A stretch of 9,242 nucleotides of DNA from Pseudomonadota bacterium (GCA_023423855.1 JAFAEU010000161.1:1-9242), one strand, 5' to 3'. Numbered from the stretch's first letter, positions 1 through 8,082 are shown. Notes: generated from the sequence alone by a model not told the origin. A program made the numbers and translations.

Positions 1-408
<408 letters not shown>

Positions 409-423
409 TCGGGAGAACGCACG

Positions 424-840
<417 letters not shown>

Positions 841-900
841 CCGCACGACCGGCCGGCGTCGCCTGCAGCGCGCCGACCGCTTACCGCAACATCCTTTCAA

Positions 901-927
901 CGCCGCCCCTCCGGGCGGCGTTTTTTT
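901..927 (+). terminator. Intrinsic terminator of the exbD operon
   Basis: A perfect 8-bp GC stem, CGCCGCCC (901-908) with GGGCGGCG (913-920), has a CTCC loop and is followed directly by seven T residues (921-927). It starts 60 bp after the second exbD stop and should end the operon, so the third exbD needs its own promoter. Confidence 0.9.
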
Positions 928-1027
928 GTTCCTCGCCCCGGGCGAGGGGACGGCCCGCGTGCGATTGCGACTGGACGGTGCCGGCGAAGTCCCGTCCCTG
1001 CGATCTCGATAGGACCCCCCGGAAAGG

Positions 1028-1103
1028 CCTGTCATTTCGACCGCAGGGAGAAATCTCCCGTCCGGCGTACGGAAAGAAGATTTCTCCCTCCGGTCGAAAT
1101 GAC
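1028..1103. repeat. Palindromic intergenic repeat, TTTC family, copy 1
   Basis: Two 26-nt arms, 1031-1056 and 1078-1103, are inverted copies with one mismatch and enclose a 21-nt centre. Each arm starts GTCATTTCGACC and ends AGAAATCT. The left arm with its CCT extension (1028-1056) is identical over 29 nt to 8197-8225. Each arm can also fold alone into a small hairpin with a GCA or GGA loop. This looks like a dispersed REP- or MITE-like element. No transposase gene is present in the window. Confidence 0.88.
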
Positions 1104-1248
1104 ACGGGGAGGAACACGGACGAGGGCAAGGAAGACAGGAATGTGCTGAACGCGTCCGCGGCCAGGTCGCGGGTGGCGTGAACTCCCGGCCACCCCATCC
1201 CGAAAGGAAGCGCATACCCGCTCCCTCCACCCCCGACCTTCGTCGCAC

Positions 1249-1277
1249 TTGCCCACGCGCCGCGACCGGCGTAGCGT
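1249..1277 (+). promoter_or_regulatory. Sigma70-like promoter for the third exbD
   Basis: TTGCCC (1249-1254) and TAGCGT (1272-1277) are separated by 17 bp. The predicted start near 1284 leaves a leader of about 26 nt containing the ribosome binding site. The position fits, because the upstream operon is terminated at 901-927. It is a sequence match only. Confidence 0.45.
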
Positions 1278-1309
1278 CGAACCGTGTCCACCCGAGCAGG
1301 AGGTGCGTC

Positions 1310-1720
<411 letters not shown>

Positions 1721-1731
1721 GCGTCCGGCTG

Positions 1732-1770
1732 CCGGCGCACCCTCCGGGCGCCGGTCTCCCGGCCGGGGAG
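1732..1770. terminator. Two GC hairpins between convergent exbD and pdxJ
   Basis: CCGGCGC (1732-1738) pairs with GCGCCGG (1748-1754), and CTCCC (1756-1760) pairs with GGGAG (1766-1770). They lie in the 94-bp gap between two converging genes, where bidirectional termination is expected, but neither has a T tract. Confidence 0.35.
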
Positions 1771-1814
1771 CCCGGGACGACCGGCGTCGCTCCGATGCTC
1801 TTCCGAATTCGCGG

Positions 1815-2567
1815 CTACCGCCGCGCCAGAATCGCCAGATACCGCGCCACCGTGGCAGCAAGCCCCTCGTACAGCGCCTCGCCGACCAGCGCGTGCCCGA
1901 TCGAGACCTCCTCCACCCCGGGCACCGCATCGAGGAAGGCGCCGAGGTTGGCCTGGCTGAGGTCGTGCCCGGCGTTGACCGCCAGTCCGGCCTCGCGTGC
2001 CGCCTGCGCGGTGGCGACGAAGGCGGGCAGGGCGTCGGCGGCGCGGCCCGCGGCGAAGGCCTCGGCATAGGGTCCGGTATACAGCTCGATGCGGTCGGCG
2101 CCGATGGCCGCGGCCTGCGCCACGTCGGCGCCGGCATCGGCGAACAGGCTCACGCGGCAGCCGAGTGCCTTGAGCCGCGCGACCAGCGGCCGCAGCGCCT
2201 GCCCGTCGCGGGCGAAGTCGAAGCCGTGGTCGGACGTGAGCTGGGCGTCGCCGTCCGGCACCAGGGTCGCCTGCGCCGGGCGCGCCAGTTCGCACAGGCG
2301 CAGGAAGCCGGCGTAGCCCTCGCGCGCGGGCGCGAAGGGATTGCCCTCGAGGTTGAACTCGACGCCGGACCCGCGGGTGAGCTCGGCCAGCGCCAACACG
2401 TCGTCGTGGCGGGTGTGCCGCGCGTCCGGGCGCGGGTGCACGGTGATGCCGTGGGCACCGGCGTCGAGGCAGGTGCGCGCGGCGCGCAGCAGGTCGGGCT
2501 CGCCGCCGCCGCGCGAATTGCGCAGCACCGCGATCTTGTTGAGGTTGACGCTGAGCCGGCAGCTCAT
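1815..2567 (-). CDS. pdxJ: Pyridoxine 5'-phosphate synthase PdxJ
   Basis: PdxJ condenses 1-deoxy-D-xylulose 5-phosphate with 3-amino-2-oxopropyl phosphate to give pyridoxine 5'-phosphate, the last ring-forming step of DXP-dependent vitamin B6 synthesis, in the cytosol. The protein is 250 residues, the usual family size, and a TIM barrel is expected. Family motifs are visible in order: [16 protein letters not shown] (5-20), [10 protein letters not shown] (42-51) with active-site His and Arg, EFNLEGNP (70-77) with the catalytic Glu, LVPD (102-105), FADAG (142-146), ELYTGPYA (161-168), VNAGHDL (197-203) and IGHALV (223-228). The start is ATG 2567; the frame is open further upstream but overlaps the preceding gene. 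There is no clear ribosome binding site. A 28-bp gap after the small membrane protein gene, holding a hairpin, suggests coupling to it. LVPD replaces the LVPE common in enterobacteria. Confidence 0.96.
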   Translation of the reverse strand: MSCRLSVNLNKIAVLRNSRGGGEPDLLRAARTCLDAGAHGITVHPRPDARHTRHDDVLALAELTRGSGVEFNLEGNPFAPAREGYAGFLRLCELARPAQATLVPDGDAQLTSDHGFDFARDGQALRPLVARLKALGCRVSLFADAGADVAQAAAIGADRIELYTGPYAEAFAAGRAADALPAFVATAQAAREAGLAVNAGHDLSQANLGAFLDAVPGVEEVSIGHALVGEALYEGLAATVARYLAILARR

Positions 2568-2575
2568 GCGCCGGC

Positions 2576-2595
2576 GCCGGGCATGGCCGCCCGGC
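2576..2595 (-). repeat. Intercistronic hairpin just upstream of pdxJ
   Basis: GCCGGGC (2576-2582) and GCCCGGC (2589-2595) form a perfect 7-bp stem with a 6-nt loop. It fills most of the 28-bp gap between the small membrane protein gene and pdxJ and ends 8 nt before the pdxJ ATG. It could affect pdxJ translation or mRNA processing. Confidence 0.5.
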
Positions 2596-2868
2596 TCATG
2601 GCGCGCGCGGTTCGTCCGCCGCCGGCGCGGGGGTCGTGGCGGCGCGACGCGCCTCGGCCAGCTCGCGCAGGCGCTGCAGCTCGCGCGGGTCAAGCATCTG
2701 GCTGTCGTCGCGGCTCTGGTTGCCGATCCGCTGCGCCAGCAGCCCGAGGATCCAGAGCCCCAGCAGCGCCAGCGCCGCCAGCAGGCTGAGCACCACCACC
2801 GCCATCGACGAGGCCATGAAGGCGATCGCCAGCGCCGCGACCGCGAGCAACAGGAACAACCAGGGCAT
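2596..2868 (-). CDS. Small two-helix inner-membrane protein, function unknown
   Basis: I do not recognise a named family. The 90-residue product has two hydrophobic segments at about 2-18 and 22-45, with almost no loop between them. A polar tail (46-90) carries a charged, probably helical part ([21 protein letters not shown], about 53-73) and ends rich in Ala and Pro. The gene is supported by a ribosome binding site, GGAG at 2879-2876, 7 bp before the ATG, and by tight linkage to pdxJ, 28 bp downstream. The hydrophobic-then-charged composition is unlike an antisense shadow. It is probably the first gene of a two-gene transcript with pdxJ. A membrane anchor or small-protein partner is possible, but nothing ties it to vitamin B6. 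Confidence 0.75.
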   Translation of the reverse strand: MPWLFLLLAVAALAIAFMASSMAVVVLSLLAALALLGLWILGLLAQRIGNQSRDDSQMLDPRELQRLRELAEARRAATTPAPAADEPRAP

Positions 2869-2898
2869 GGGCAGGCTCCGCTGCGTGGAATGCGGCCA

Positions 2899-2904
2899 AG
2901 TCTA
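2899..2904 (-). promoter_or_regulatory. Possible -10 element for the membrane protein-pdxJ transcript
   Basis: TAGACT (reading 2904 to 2899) lies 30 bp upstream of the ATG at 2868, leaving a short leader with the GGAG site. No convincing -35 is seen at the right distance. The same TAGACTTG string occurs at 5791-5798 upstream of the kinase gene. Confidence 0.3.
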
Positions 2905-2992
2905 CCCGCAACCACCGGCGACGCATGCCGCTCGGGCGGCCGCGCGCACCGCCGGTCGCGCGGGCGTCGGGACTCGGGAACCACAATCGCTC

Positions 2993-3089
2993 GTCATCCC
3001 CATGCCCTTCGACTGCGCGCCGGGGCTTGCGAGGAATCCTGTCTTGCCTGGACTGGAAGCAGATCCCTCACTGCGTTCGGGATGACAGG
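2993..3089. repeat. Palindromic intergenic repeat, CCC family
   Basis: The outer ends are GTCATCCC (2993-3000) and GGGATGAC (3079-3086). Read on the - strand, 3089-3061 starts CCTGTCATCCCGAACGCAG and ends GAGGGATCT. Inside, GAGGAATC (3031-3038) faces GATCCCTC (3062-3069) as an imperfect inner stem. The left arm looks rearranged relative to the right. The element begins 28 bp past the cls stop and could also end or stabilise the cls mRNA. Confidence 0.75.
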
Positions 3090-3116
3090 GCCTTACGCTT
3101 CCCCGGTCCCCGGCCC

Positions 3117-4556
3117 CTACAGCAGCGGCGACATCAGCCGCGCCAGCGCTTCGGGCAGGCGGGCGCCCAGCAACCCGCGCTTGCGTCCCTGCCGGACCCG
3201 CGGCGCATGCGCCAGCTCGCCCTCGATCAGCTGCGCCAGCTGCGCCCCGAGCGCGGCATCGTCGAACAGCACCGACACCTCGAAGTTGAGGCGGAAGCTG
3301 CGGTGGTCGAAGTTGGCGCTGCCGATCAGCACCATGCTGTCGTCGACCAGCAGCGACTTGGTGTGCAGCATGCGCGGCCCGTACTCGTAGATCTTCACCC
3401 CGGCCACCAGCAGCGGGCCGAAGTACGAGCGCGCGGCCAGCGTGACCAGTTTCGAATCGCTGGTCCGCGGCACCAGCAGGCGCACGTCGAGCCCGGCCAG
3501 CGCGGCCGAGGTCAGCGACATCATCGCCGCCTCGCCGGGCACGAAATAGGGCGTGGTCATCCACACCCGCTGTTTCGCGGCGTGGATCGCGCCGACGTGG
3601 GCGCGGTGGATGGTTTCCCAGGGCGAATCCGGGCCCGACGTGATCACCTGCGCGCAGGTCCTGCCCGGCGGCAGCCGCGGCGTCTGCCGGACCACCTCGC
3701 CGATGAACCCGCGCTCGCCGGTGGCATAGGCCCAGTCCTCGACGAAGACCTGCTGCAGCGCGCGCACCACGTTGCCCTCCAGGCGCAGGTGCAGGTCGCG
3801 GTAGGCGTCGTCGTTGAACCGTTCGTTCTGGTCGTCGGTGACGTTCATGCCGCCGGTGTAGCCGACGCGGCCATCGATCACCACGATCTTGCGGTGGGTG
3901 CGCAGGTTGGTCCACGGTCGCGTCCAGATGCGGCCGAACCGGGTCGGATGGAACCAGGCCAGTTCGCCGCCGGCCGCGACCAGGTCGTCGAAGAAGCGGC
4001 TGGCCTTGGCCGCGCCCAGCGCATCCAGCAGCAGCCGCACCTTCACGCCGGCGCGCGCGCGTTCGACCAGGGTGTCGCGCAGCGCGGCGCCGCTGCGGTC
4101 GGGATGCCAGATGTAGTACTCGAGGTGGACGTGCTCGCGCGCGGTGCGGATGTCCTCGACCAGCGCCTCGTACTTCGCGGCGCCGTCCACCAGCAGGCGC
4201 ACGTCGCTGGCCGTGGTCATCGGCAGGCCGGTCGCGGCGCGCGCCATGCGCCCCAGTTCGGCGACCTCCTCGTCCTCGGCCAGCGCCTGCGGCGTCATGT
4301 CGCCGCGCACGCGCGCCCGGCGCAGGCGCTGGCGGTGGATCCGCTGCGGGCCGAACACGTGGTAGATCAGGAAGCCGAGGTAGGGCAGCAGCGCCAGGCC
4401 CAGCAGCCAGCTCAGCGTCGCCACCGGCTCGCGCTTCTGCAGCACGATCCAGCCGCCGAGCAGCAGCAGGTACAGCGCCCAGCCGAAGGTCAGGTAGAGC
4501 CCGAGGTGCGGGATCGACGCCAGCGCCTCCCAGCCGCGGTGCAGCACGTCGAGCAT
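3117..4556 (-). CDS. cls: Cardiolipin synthase (phospholipase D superfamily)
   Basis: Cls makes cardiolipin, in bacterial ClsA-type enzymes by joining two phosphatidylglycerols with release of glycerol, at the inner membrane. From ATG 4556 the protein is 479 residues, typical of ClsA. Two transmembrane helices lie at about 16-38 and 46-66, followed by GPQRIHRQR. Two catalytic phospholipase D motifs are intact: H221-x-K223-x4-D228 (HRKIVVIDG, with YTGGMN after it) and H398-x-K400-x4-D405 (HTKSLLVDD, with GSANFDHRS after it). YYIWHPDRSG and TTPYFVPGE are further family signatures. A GTG at 4562 could also start it, but GGAGGGG at 4570-4564 is spaced for the ATG (7 nt) and too close for the GTG. 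It stands alone and diverges from the radical SAM gene. Confidence 0.95.
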   Translation of the reverse strand: MLDVLHRGWEALASIPHLGLYLTFGWALYLLLLGGWIVLQKREPVATLSWLLGLALLPYLGFLIYHVFGPQRIHRQRLRRARVRGDMTPQALAEDEEVAELGRMARAATGLPMTTASDVRLLVDGAAKYEALVEDIRTAREHVHLEYYIWHPDRSGAALRDTLVERARAGVKVRLLLDALGAAKASRFFDDLVAAGGELAWFHPTRFGRIWTRPWTNLRTHRKIVVIDGRVGYTGGMNVTDDQNERFNDDAYRDLHLRLEGNVVRALQQVFVEDWAYATGERGFIGEVVRQTPRLPPGRTCAQVITSGPDSPWETIHRAHVGAIHAAKQRVWMTTPYFVPGEAAMMSLTSAALAGLDVRLLVPRTSDSKLVTLAARSYFGPLLVAGVKIYEYGPRMLHTKSLLVDDSMVLIGSANFDHRSFRLNFEVSVLFDDAALGAQLAQLIEGELAHAPRVRQGRKRGLLGARLPEALARLMSPLL

Positions 4557-4596
4557 CGCCACGCCCCTCCGTCGTCGCGGGGACTGCGACGCGCCG

Positions 4597-4606
4597 TGCC
4601 TAGGCT
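4597..4606. promoter_or_regulatory. Overlapping divergent -10 elements between cls and the radical SAM gene
   Basis: The palindrome GCCTAGGC (4598-4605) contains TAGGCT on the + strand (4601-4606), 6 bp before the radical SAM ATG, and TAGGCA on the - strand (4602-4597), 40 bp before the cls ATG. For cls, TCGTCA (4625-4620) sits 17 bp upstream as a fair -35. No good -35 is seen for the + direction. Confidence 0.4.
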
Positions 4607-4612
4607 AATCGG

Positions 4613-5719
4613 ATGCGGATGACGACGAAAGCGCTTCCCCGCGCCACCGCGCCGATCAAGGGACGCGGCGCGGCCTCGTACATGCCCGGTCGCTACGAGG
4701 TCACCACCGCGCACGCCGAGGACGACGGCTGGGATTCGCTGCAGCCGGGCGACGACACCGACCTGGCGCCACACCCGGACACCCGCGTGCAGGAGGAGCG
4801 CGCGCGCGGCATCGTCAGCCGCAACGACTCGCCCGACATCGGCTTCAGCCAGTCGGTGAATCCCTACCGCGGCTGCGAGCACGGCTGCGTGTACTGCTTC
4901 GCGCGGCCCTCGCACGCGTACCTGAACCTCTCGCCGGGACTGGACTTCGAGACCCGCCTGTTCGCCAAGACCAATGCCGCGCAACGCCTGCGCGAGGAGT
5001 TCGCGCGCAAGGGCTACCGCTGCGCGCCGATCGCGCTGGGCATCAACACCGATGCCTACCAGCCGATCGAACGGCGCTACCGGATCACGCGCGCGCTGAT
5101 CGAGGTAATGGCCGAATGCCGGCATCCGTTCAGCCTGATCACCAAGAACGCGCTGGTCACGCGCGACCTCGACCTGCTCGCGCCGCTGGCCGCGCAGCGG
5201 CTGGCCAGCGTGTACTTCTCGGTGACCACGCTCGACAACCGGCTCTCGGCGCGGATGGAGCCGCGGGCCTCGGCGCCGCATGCGCGGCTGCGGGCGATGC
5301 GCGCGCTGGCCGACGCCGGCGTGCCGGTCGGGGTGATGCTGGCGCCGGTGATCCCGGCGATCAACGACCACGAGATCGAGGCGATCCTCGAAGCCGCGCA
5401 CGCGGCCGGCGCGCGCGCCGCGGGCCATGCGCTGCTGCGCCTGCCGCACGAGCTCAAGGACCTCTGGCGGGAATGGTTGCAGCTGCATCATCCCGAACGC
5501 GCCGCGCACGTGATGAGCCTGGTCCGGCAGATGCGCGGCGGCCGCGACTACGACAGCCGCTTCGGCACGCGGATGCGCGGCGAAGGCCCGTTCGCCGAGC
5601 TGATCGCCGCGCGCTTCGCCAAGGCCCGGCGCCGGCTGGGCCTGGGCCGGCTACCGCCGCTCGACACCACGCGCTTCCGCGCACCGGCCGCGCCGGGCGG
5701 ACAGGGCGAGCTGTTCTGA
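4613..5719 (+). CDS. PA0069-family radical SAM protein
   Basis: This 368-residue protein belongs to the radical S-adenosylmethionine superfamily and resembles the group named after Pseudomonas PA0069, distantly related to spore photoproduct lyase. The cluster motif is C88-x3-C92-x2-C95 within NPYRGCEHGCVYCFARPSH, which binds a [4Fe-4S] cluster that cleaves SAM. ALGINTDAYQPIE (141-153), SLITKN (174-179) and APVIPAINDHEIE (244-256) are further conserved blocks. The C-terminal half is rich in Arg and ends in GELF. The substrate is not established to my knowledge. ATG 4613 has no ribosome binding site but lies 6 bp after a -10-like TAGGCT, so translation may be leaderless; ATG 4619 (two codons later) is the alternative. 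It diverges from cls and has no close partner downstream. Confidence 0.92.
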   Translation: MRMTTKALPRATAPIKGRGAASYMPGRYEVTTAHAEDDGWDSLQPGDDTDLAPHPDTRVQEERARGIVSRNDSPDIGFSQSVNPYRGCEHGCVYCFARPSHAYLNLSPGLDFETRLFAKTNAAQRLREEFARKGYRCAPIALGINTDAYQPIERRYRITRALIEVMAECRHPFSLITKNALVTRDLDLLAPLAAQRLASVYFSVTTLDNRLSARMEPRASAPHARLRAMRALADAGVPVGVMLAPVIPAINDHEIEAILEAAHAAGARAAGHALLRLPHELKDLWREWLQLHHPERAAHVMSLVRQMRGGRDYDSRFGTRMRGEGPFAELIAARFAKARRRLGLGRLPPLDTTRFRAPAAPGGQGELF

Positions 5720-5790
5720 ACCGCGCTTGCACGGGCCGCGCGCCGGCGGCTTTCACATGGCCTGCACCGGCTCTCGACACCGTACTTCCG

Positions 5791-5796
5791 TAGACT
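5791..5796 (+). promoter_or_regulatory. Possible -10 element for the kinase-regulator operon
   Basis: TAGACT lies 40 bp before the kinase ATG and 7 bp before the mini-ORF ATG at 5804. No clear -35 is found. Support is the position in the 117-bp gap and the repeat of TAGACTTG upstream of the pdxJ transcript. Confidence 0.3.
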
Positions 5797-5803
5797 TGCG
5801 TCC

Positions 5804-5830
5804 ATGAACGGGGGTGCCGCGTCATCGTGA
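5804..5830 (+). CDS. Possible 8-codon leader ORF ahead of the kinase gene
   Basis: ATG 5804 opens a frame of eight codons (MNGGAASS) ended by TGA at 5828-5830. It is in the same frame as the kinase gene, whose ATG follows two codons after the stop. It could be read from a leaderless transcript starting at 5804 and allow re-initiation at 5837, which has no ribosome binding site. It may equally be chance. Confidence 0.2.
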   Translation: MNGGAASS

Positions 5831-5836
5831 TCGACC

Positions 5837-6892
5837 ATGGAGGTTGAAGCCCGCCTGTACCGGGACGCATTCGCGCACGCGGAAGCGGGCATGGCCGTGC
5901 TGTCCGCGCAGGGCGACTGGCTGGCGGTCAATGCGTCGCTGTGCCGGCTGCTGCAGCGCCCGGTCGAGGCCCTGGTCGGCACGCGCGCGCACGAAGCGTT
6001 GTTCGATGCAGCGTCCGCGCAGCGGATCGCATCCGCGACCGCCGCACCGCGCGAAGCCCGGCAGCCGTTCGAGGCGACGGGCGCAGATGACGGTGATCGT
6101 GCGTGGAAGCTCACGCTCGCGCCGCTGGGCGGCGACGGCGGCGCGATCCTGCTGCAGCTCGAGGACCACCGCGAAGCGCTGGTCCAGCGCCGCAGCGGGG
6201 ACGCCACCGCGCGCCTGCAGGACCATCTCGCCTACGGCATCTCCCATGACCTGCGCGCACCGCTGCGCAGCATCGCCGGTTTCGCCACCAAGCTCGACGA
6301 ATCCGGCGCGGTCGGCGGCGACGAGGACAGGTCCGACCTGAGGCGCATCCGCGCGGCCGCGGCGCGGGCCGAGCGCCTGATCGACGGGCTGCTGGAGCTG
6401 CTGCGCGCGGCGCGGCAGCCGCTCCGCGAGGAGGTGGTCGACATCAGCCTGCTGTGCGACTGGGTCGCGGCCGAGCTGCGCGACGCCGATCCCGCGCGCG
6501 CGGCCGTGGTCGAGGTGGCGCCGGACCTGTACGCCATGGGCGACGAACACTGGCTCAAGAGCCTGCTGCACAAGCTGCTCGACAATGCCTGGAAGTTCTC
6601 GGCGCAGCGCGAGCAGGTCGAGATCACGGTCGCGGGCGAGGTCGCCGGCGACCGCCTGCGGCTGTCGATCCGCGACCGCGGCCGCGGTTTCGACATGCGT
6701 TATGCTGACAAGCTGTTCCTCCCGTTCCAGCGCCTGCACGGCGCGGAGCAGGGCAGTGGCAATGGACTCGGCCTCGCGATCGCGCAGCAGATCGCGATAC
6801 GCCACGGTGGCGCGATGCACGCGCATTCGCAGCCGGGCGAGGGCAGCACCTTCTTCGTCGAACTGCCGGCTGCGCCCGCGCACACGCCTTGA
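5837..6892 (+). CDS. PAS-domain sensor histidine kinase (phytochrome-type kinase module)
   Basis: This 351-residue kinase has an N-terminal PAS-like domain (about 5-110), a dimerisation/phosphoacceptor helix with H137 in GISHDLRAPLRSI, and a C-terminal ATPase domain. The ATPase motifs are the N box LLDNAWKF (N250), the G1 box RDRGRGFD (D280), the F box LFLPFQRLH and the G2 box GSGNGLGLAI. The HDLRAPLRSI and DNAWKFS blocks resemble kinases of the bacteriophytochrome/Cph1 group. No transmembrane helix or GAF-PHY chromophore module is present, so it is probably cytosolic with an unknown signal. ATG 5837 is the first possible start, since TGA 5828-5830 is in frame just upstream. No ribosome binding site precedes it. 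The response regulator gene follows after 10 bp, so the two are one operon and very likely cognate partners. Confidence 0.93.
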   Translation: MEVEARLYRDAFAHAEAGMAVLSAQGDWLAVNASLCRLLQRPVEALVGTRAHEALFDAASAQRIASATAAPREARQPFEATGADDGDRAWKLTLAPLGGDGGAILLQLEDHREALVQRRSGDATARLQDHLAYGISHDLRAPLRSIAGFATKLDESGAVGGDEDRSDLRRIRAAAARAERLIDGLLELLRAARQPLREEVVDISLLCDWVAAELRDADPARAAVVEVAPDLYAMGDEHWLKSLLHKLLDNAWKFSAQREQVEITVAGEVAGDRLRLSIRDRGRGFDMRYADKLFLPFQRLHGAEQGSGNGLGLAIAQQIAIRHGGAMHAHSQPGEGSTFFVELPAAPAHTP

Positions 6893-6902
6893 ACCCAATG
6901 CC

Positions 6903-7343
6903 ATGAACCAGAGCGACATCCTGCTGATCGAAGACAACCCGGACGACGCGGAACTGACCCGCATCGCCTTCACCGAGGCCGGCATCGACCGCCAGCTGGT
7001 GGTCGTGAGCGACGGTGCCGCCGCGCTGGACTACCTGTTCGCGCGCGGGGAATACGCCGACCGCGACGTGAAGCAGCTGCCGGCGATCGTGCTGCTCGAC
7101 CTCAACCTGCCCAAGCTCGACGGCCGCGAGGTGCTGCAGGCGATCCGCGGCGACGCGCGCACCCGCGCGCTGCCGGTGGTGGTGCTGACCACCAGCGACG
7201 AACCCTTCGACGTCGAGGCCACCTACGCGCTCGGCGTGAACAGCTACATCCGCAAGCCGGTGGAGTTCGAGCAGTTCGTCGGCGTGGTCAAGCAGATCGG
7301 GCTGTACTGGCTGGTGCTCAACCAGCCGCGCGTCGCCGGCTGA
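6903..7343 (+). CDS. Single-domain response regulator (Rcp1-like receiver)
   Basis: This 146-residue protein is a lone receiver domain with no DNA-binding output. It should accept phosphate from the upstream kinase and act through protein contacts or as a phosphate relay. The conserved residues are all present: the acidic pair E10-D11 (IEDNPDDAE), phosphoacceptor D66 in LLDLNLPKLDG, T96-T97-S98 (VLTTSD), and K118 in YIRKPVEF. The IEDNPDD start, the insertion before D66 and the YWLVLN end resemble Rcp1, the regulator of cyanobacterial phytochrome Cph1. ATG 6903 lies 10 bp after the kinase stop without a clear ribosome binding site, suggesting translational coupling. A short inverted repeat TGAGC/GCTCA (7341-7363) over its stop may help end the transcript, since the next gene converges 28 bp away. 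Confidence 0.94.
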   Translation: MNQSDILLIEDNPDDAELTRIAFTEAGIDRQLVVVSDGAAALDYLFARGEYADRDVKQLPAIVLLDLNLPKLDGREVLQAIRGDARTRALPVVVLTTSDEPFDVEATYALGVNSYIRKPVEFEQFVGVVKQIGLYWLVLNQPRVAG

Positions 7344-7371
7344 GCCGGGCGCGCGAGCGCTCACGACGGAC

Positions 7372-8076
7372 CTATTGCGTCGCCCCGTACAGGACCTCGG
7401 CGCGCTGGAACAGGATCCAGCTGGTCGCGATGAACTTGTCGCCGCCCTCGGGGCGATTGCCGCGATGGGTGTGGGTGAACGCGGTCGGCGCGATCAGCAG
7501 GTCGCCGGCGCGCGGCGCGACCTTGCGCTGCTGGAACAGGAACTCGGTCTCGCCCGCGGCGAAGCCGTCGTTGAGGTAGAGCGTCCACAGCAGGTGGCGG
7601 TGCAGCGTCTCGGCGTCCGCGCCGCGCGGATACAGCTCGCAGTGCCAGTAGGGATAGCCGCCTTCGCCGGCGCGGTACCACTGCAGGTTGATCGCGCCCG
7701 GGCGCAGGCAGGCGTGGGCGAGCCGGCCGAGGCCCTGGTCGTCGAGCGCGGCGATGTCGTCCGCCGACAGCCGGCGCAGGTCGCCGTCATTGCCCGGCTG
7801 CTGCAGCATCAGCGGCGCGACCAGCGCCTGCGGATACTTGCGCAGGTAGGCGAGCAGCCCGCCGTAGACCGCGACGTTGAGCGCCTGCGCCGCGTCGGCC
7901 CAGTCGGCGCGGCCGTCGAGCGACAGGTCGCGGCTGCGCTTGAGCTCGGGATGCACGCCGCCGCCGACCCGGCCCGGCTGCAGCTCGTCGCTGGCGCGCA
8001 GGCGCGCCACGATCGCGGCGCAGGCCTGCGCGTCCAGCGCCGCGGGATAGACCTCGATGAAGTCGGCGTCGGGCAT
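7372..8076 (-). CDS. 2OG-Fe(II) oxygenase-like protein
   Basis: The 234-residue product looks like a prolyl-4-hydroxylase-type 2-oxoglutarate/Fe(II) dioxygenase. Putative metal ligands are H145 and E147 (YWHCE) and a distal His, H202 or H204, in TAFTHTHRGN; K214 in GGDKFIATSW would bind the 2-oxoglutarate carboxylate. Between them, LLWTLYLNDGFAAGETEF (163-180) and APRAGDLLIAP (187-197) are the usual core strands of the fold. The first ligand pair is HxE rather than the more common HxD. The substrate is unknown; protein or small-molecule hydroxylation are both possible. ATG 8076 has no ribosome binding site but sits 6 bp after a strong -10 (TAGAAT), so a leaderless transcript is likely. It converges with the response regulator gene and diverges from the FAD protein gene. 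Confidence 0.85.
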   Translation of the reverse strand: MPDADFIEVYPAALDAQACAAIVARLRASDELQPGRVGGGVHPELKRSRDLSLDGRADWADAAQALNVAVYGGLLAYLRKYPQALVAPLMLQQPGNDGDLRRLSADDIAALDDQGLGRLAHACLRPGAINLQWYRAGEGGYPYWHCELYPRGADAETLHRHLLWTLYLNDGFAAGETEFLFQQRKVAPRAGDLLIAPTAFTHTHRGNRPEGGDKFIATSWILFQRAEVLYGATQ

Positions 8077-8082
8077 CGGCGG

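Larger units (their letters stand above)
841..1309. other. Gene-free spacer between second and third exbD
   Basis: This 469-bp stretch holds an intrinsic terminator at 901-927, a palindromic repeat at 1028-1103 and a promoter candidate at 1249-1277. I see no gene in the rest. The open frames crossing it on both strands are read through the repeat and lack family features or a ribosome binding site. Confidence 0.75.

Noticed and set aside
2925..4622. 565-codon open frame on the + strand opposite cls
   Set aside because: It is low-complexity in Gln, Ala, Arg and Val, has no family motif, and lies fully antisense to an intact cls with both catalytic motifs. Long antisense frames are expected at this GC content.
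5731..5754. Terminator after the radical SAM gene
   Set aside because: GC-rich partial self-complementarity ends in only three T residues; no convincing stem could be drawn.
5822..6985. 387-codon open frame on the - strand opposite the kinase
   Set aside because: The + strand kinase has every catalytic box in order; the antisense frame has no recognisable motif.
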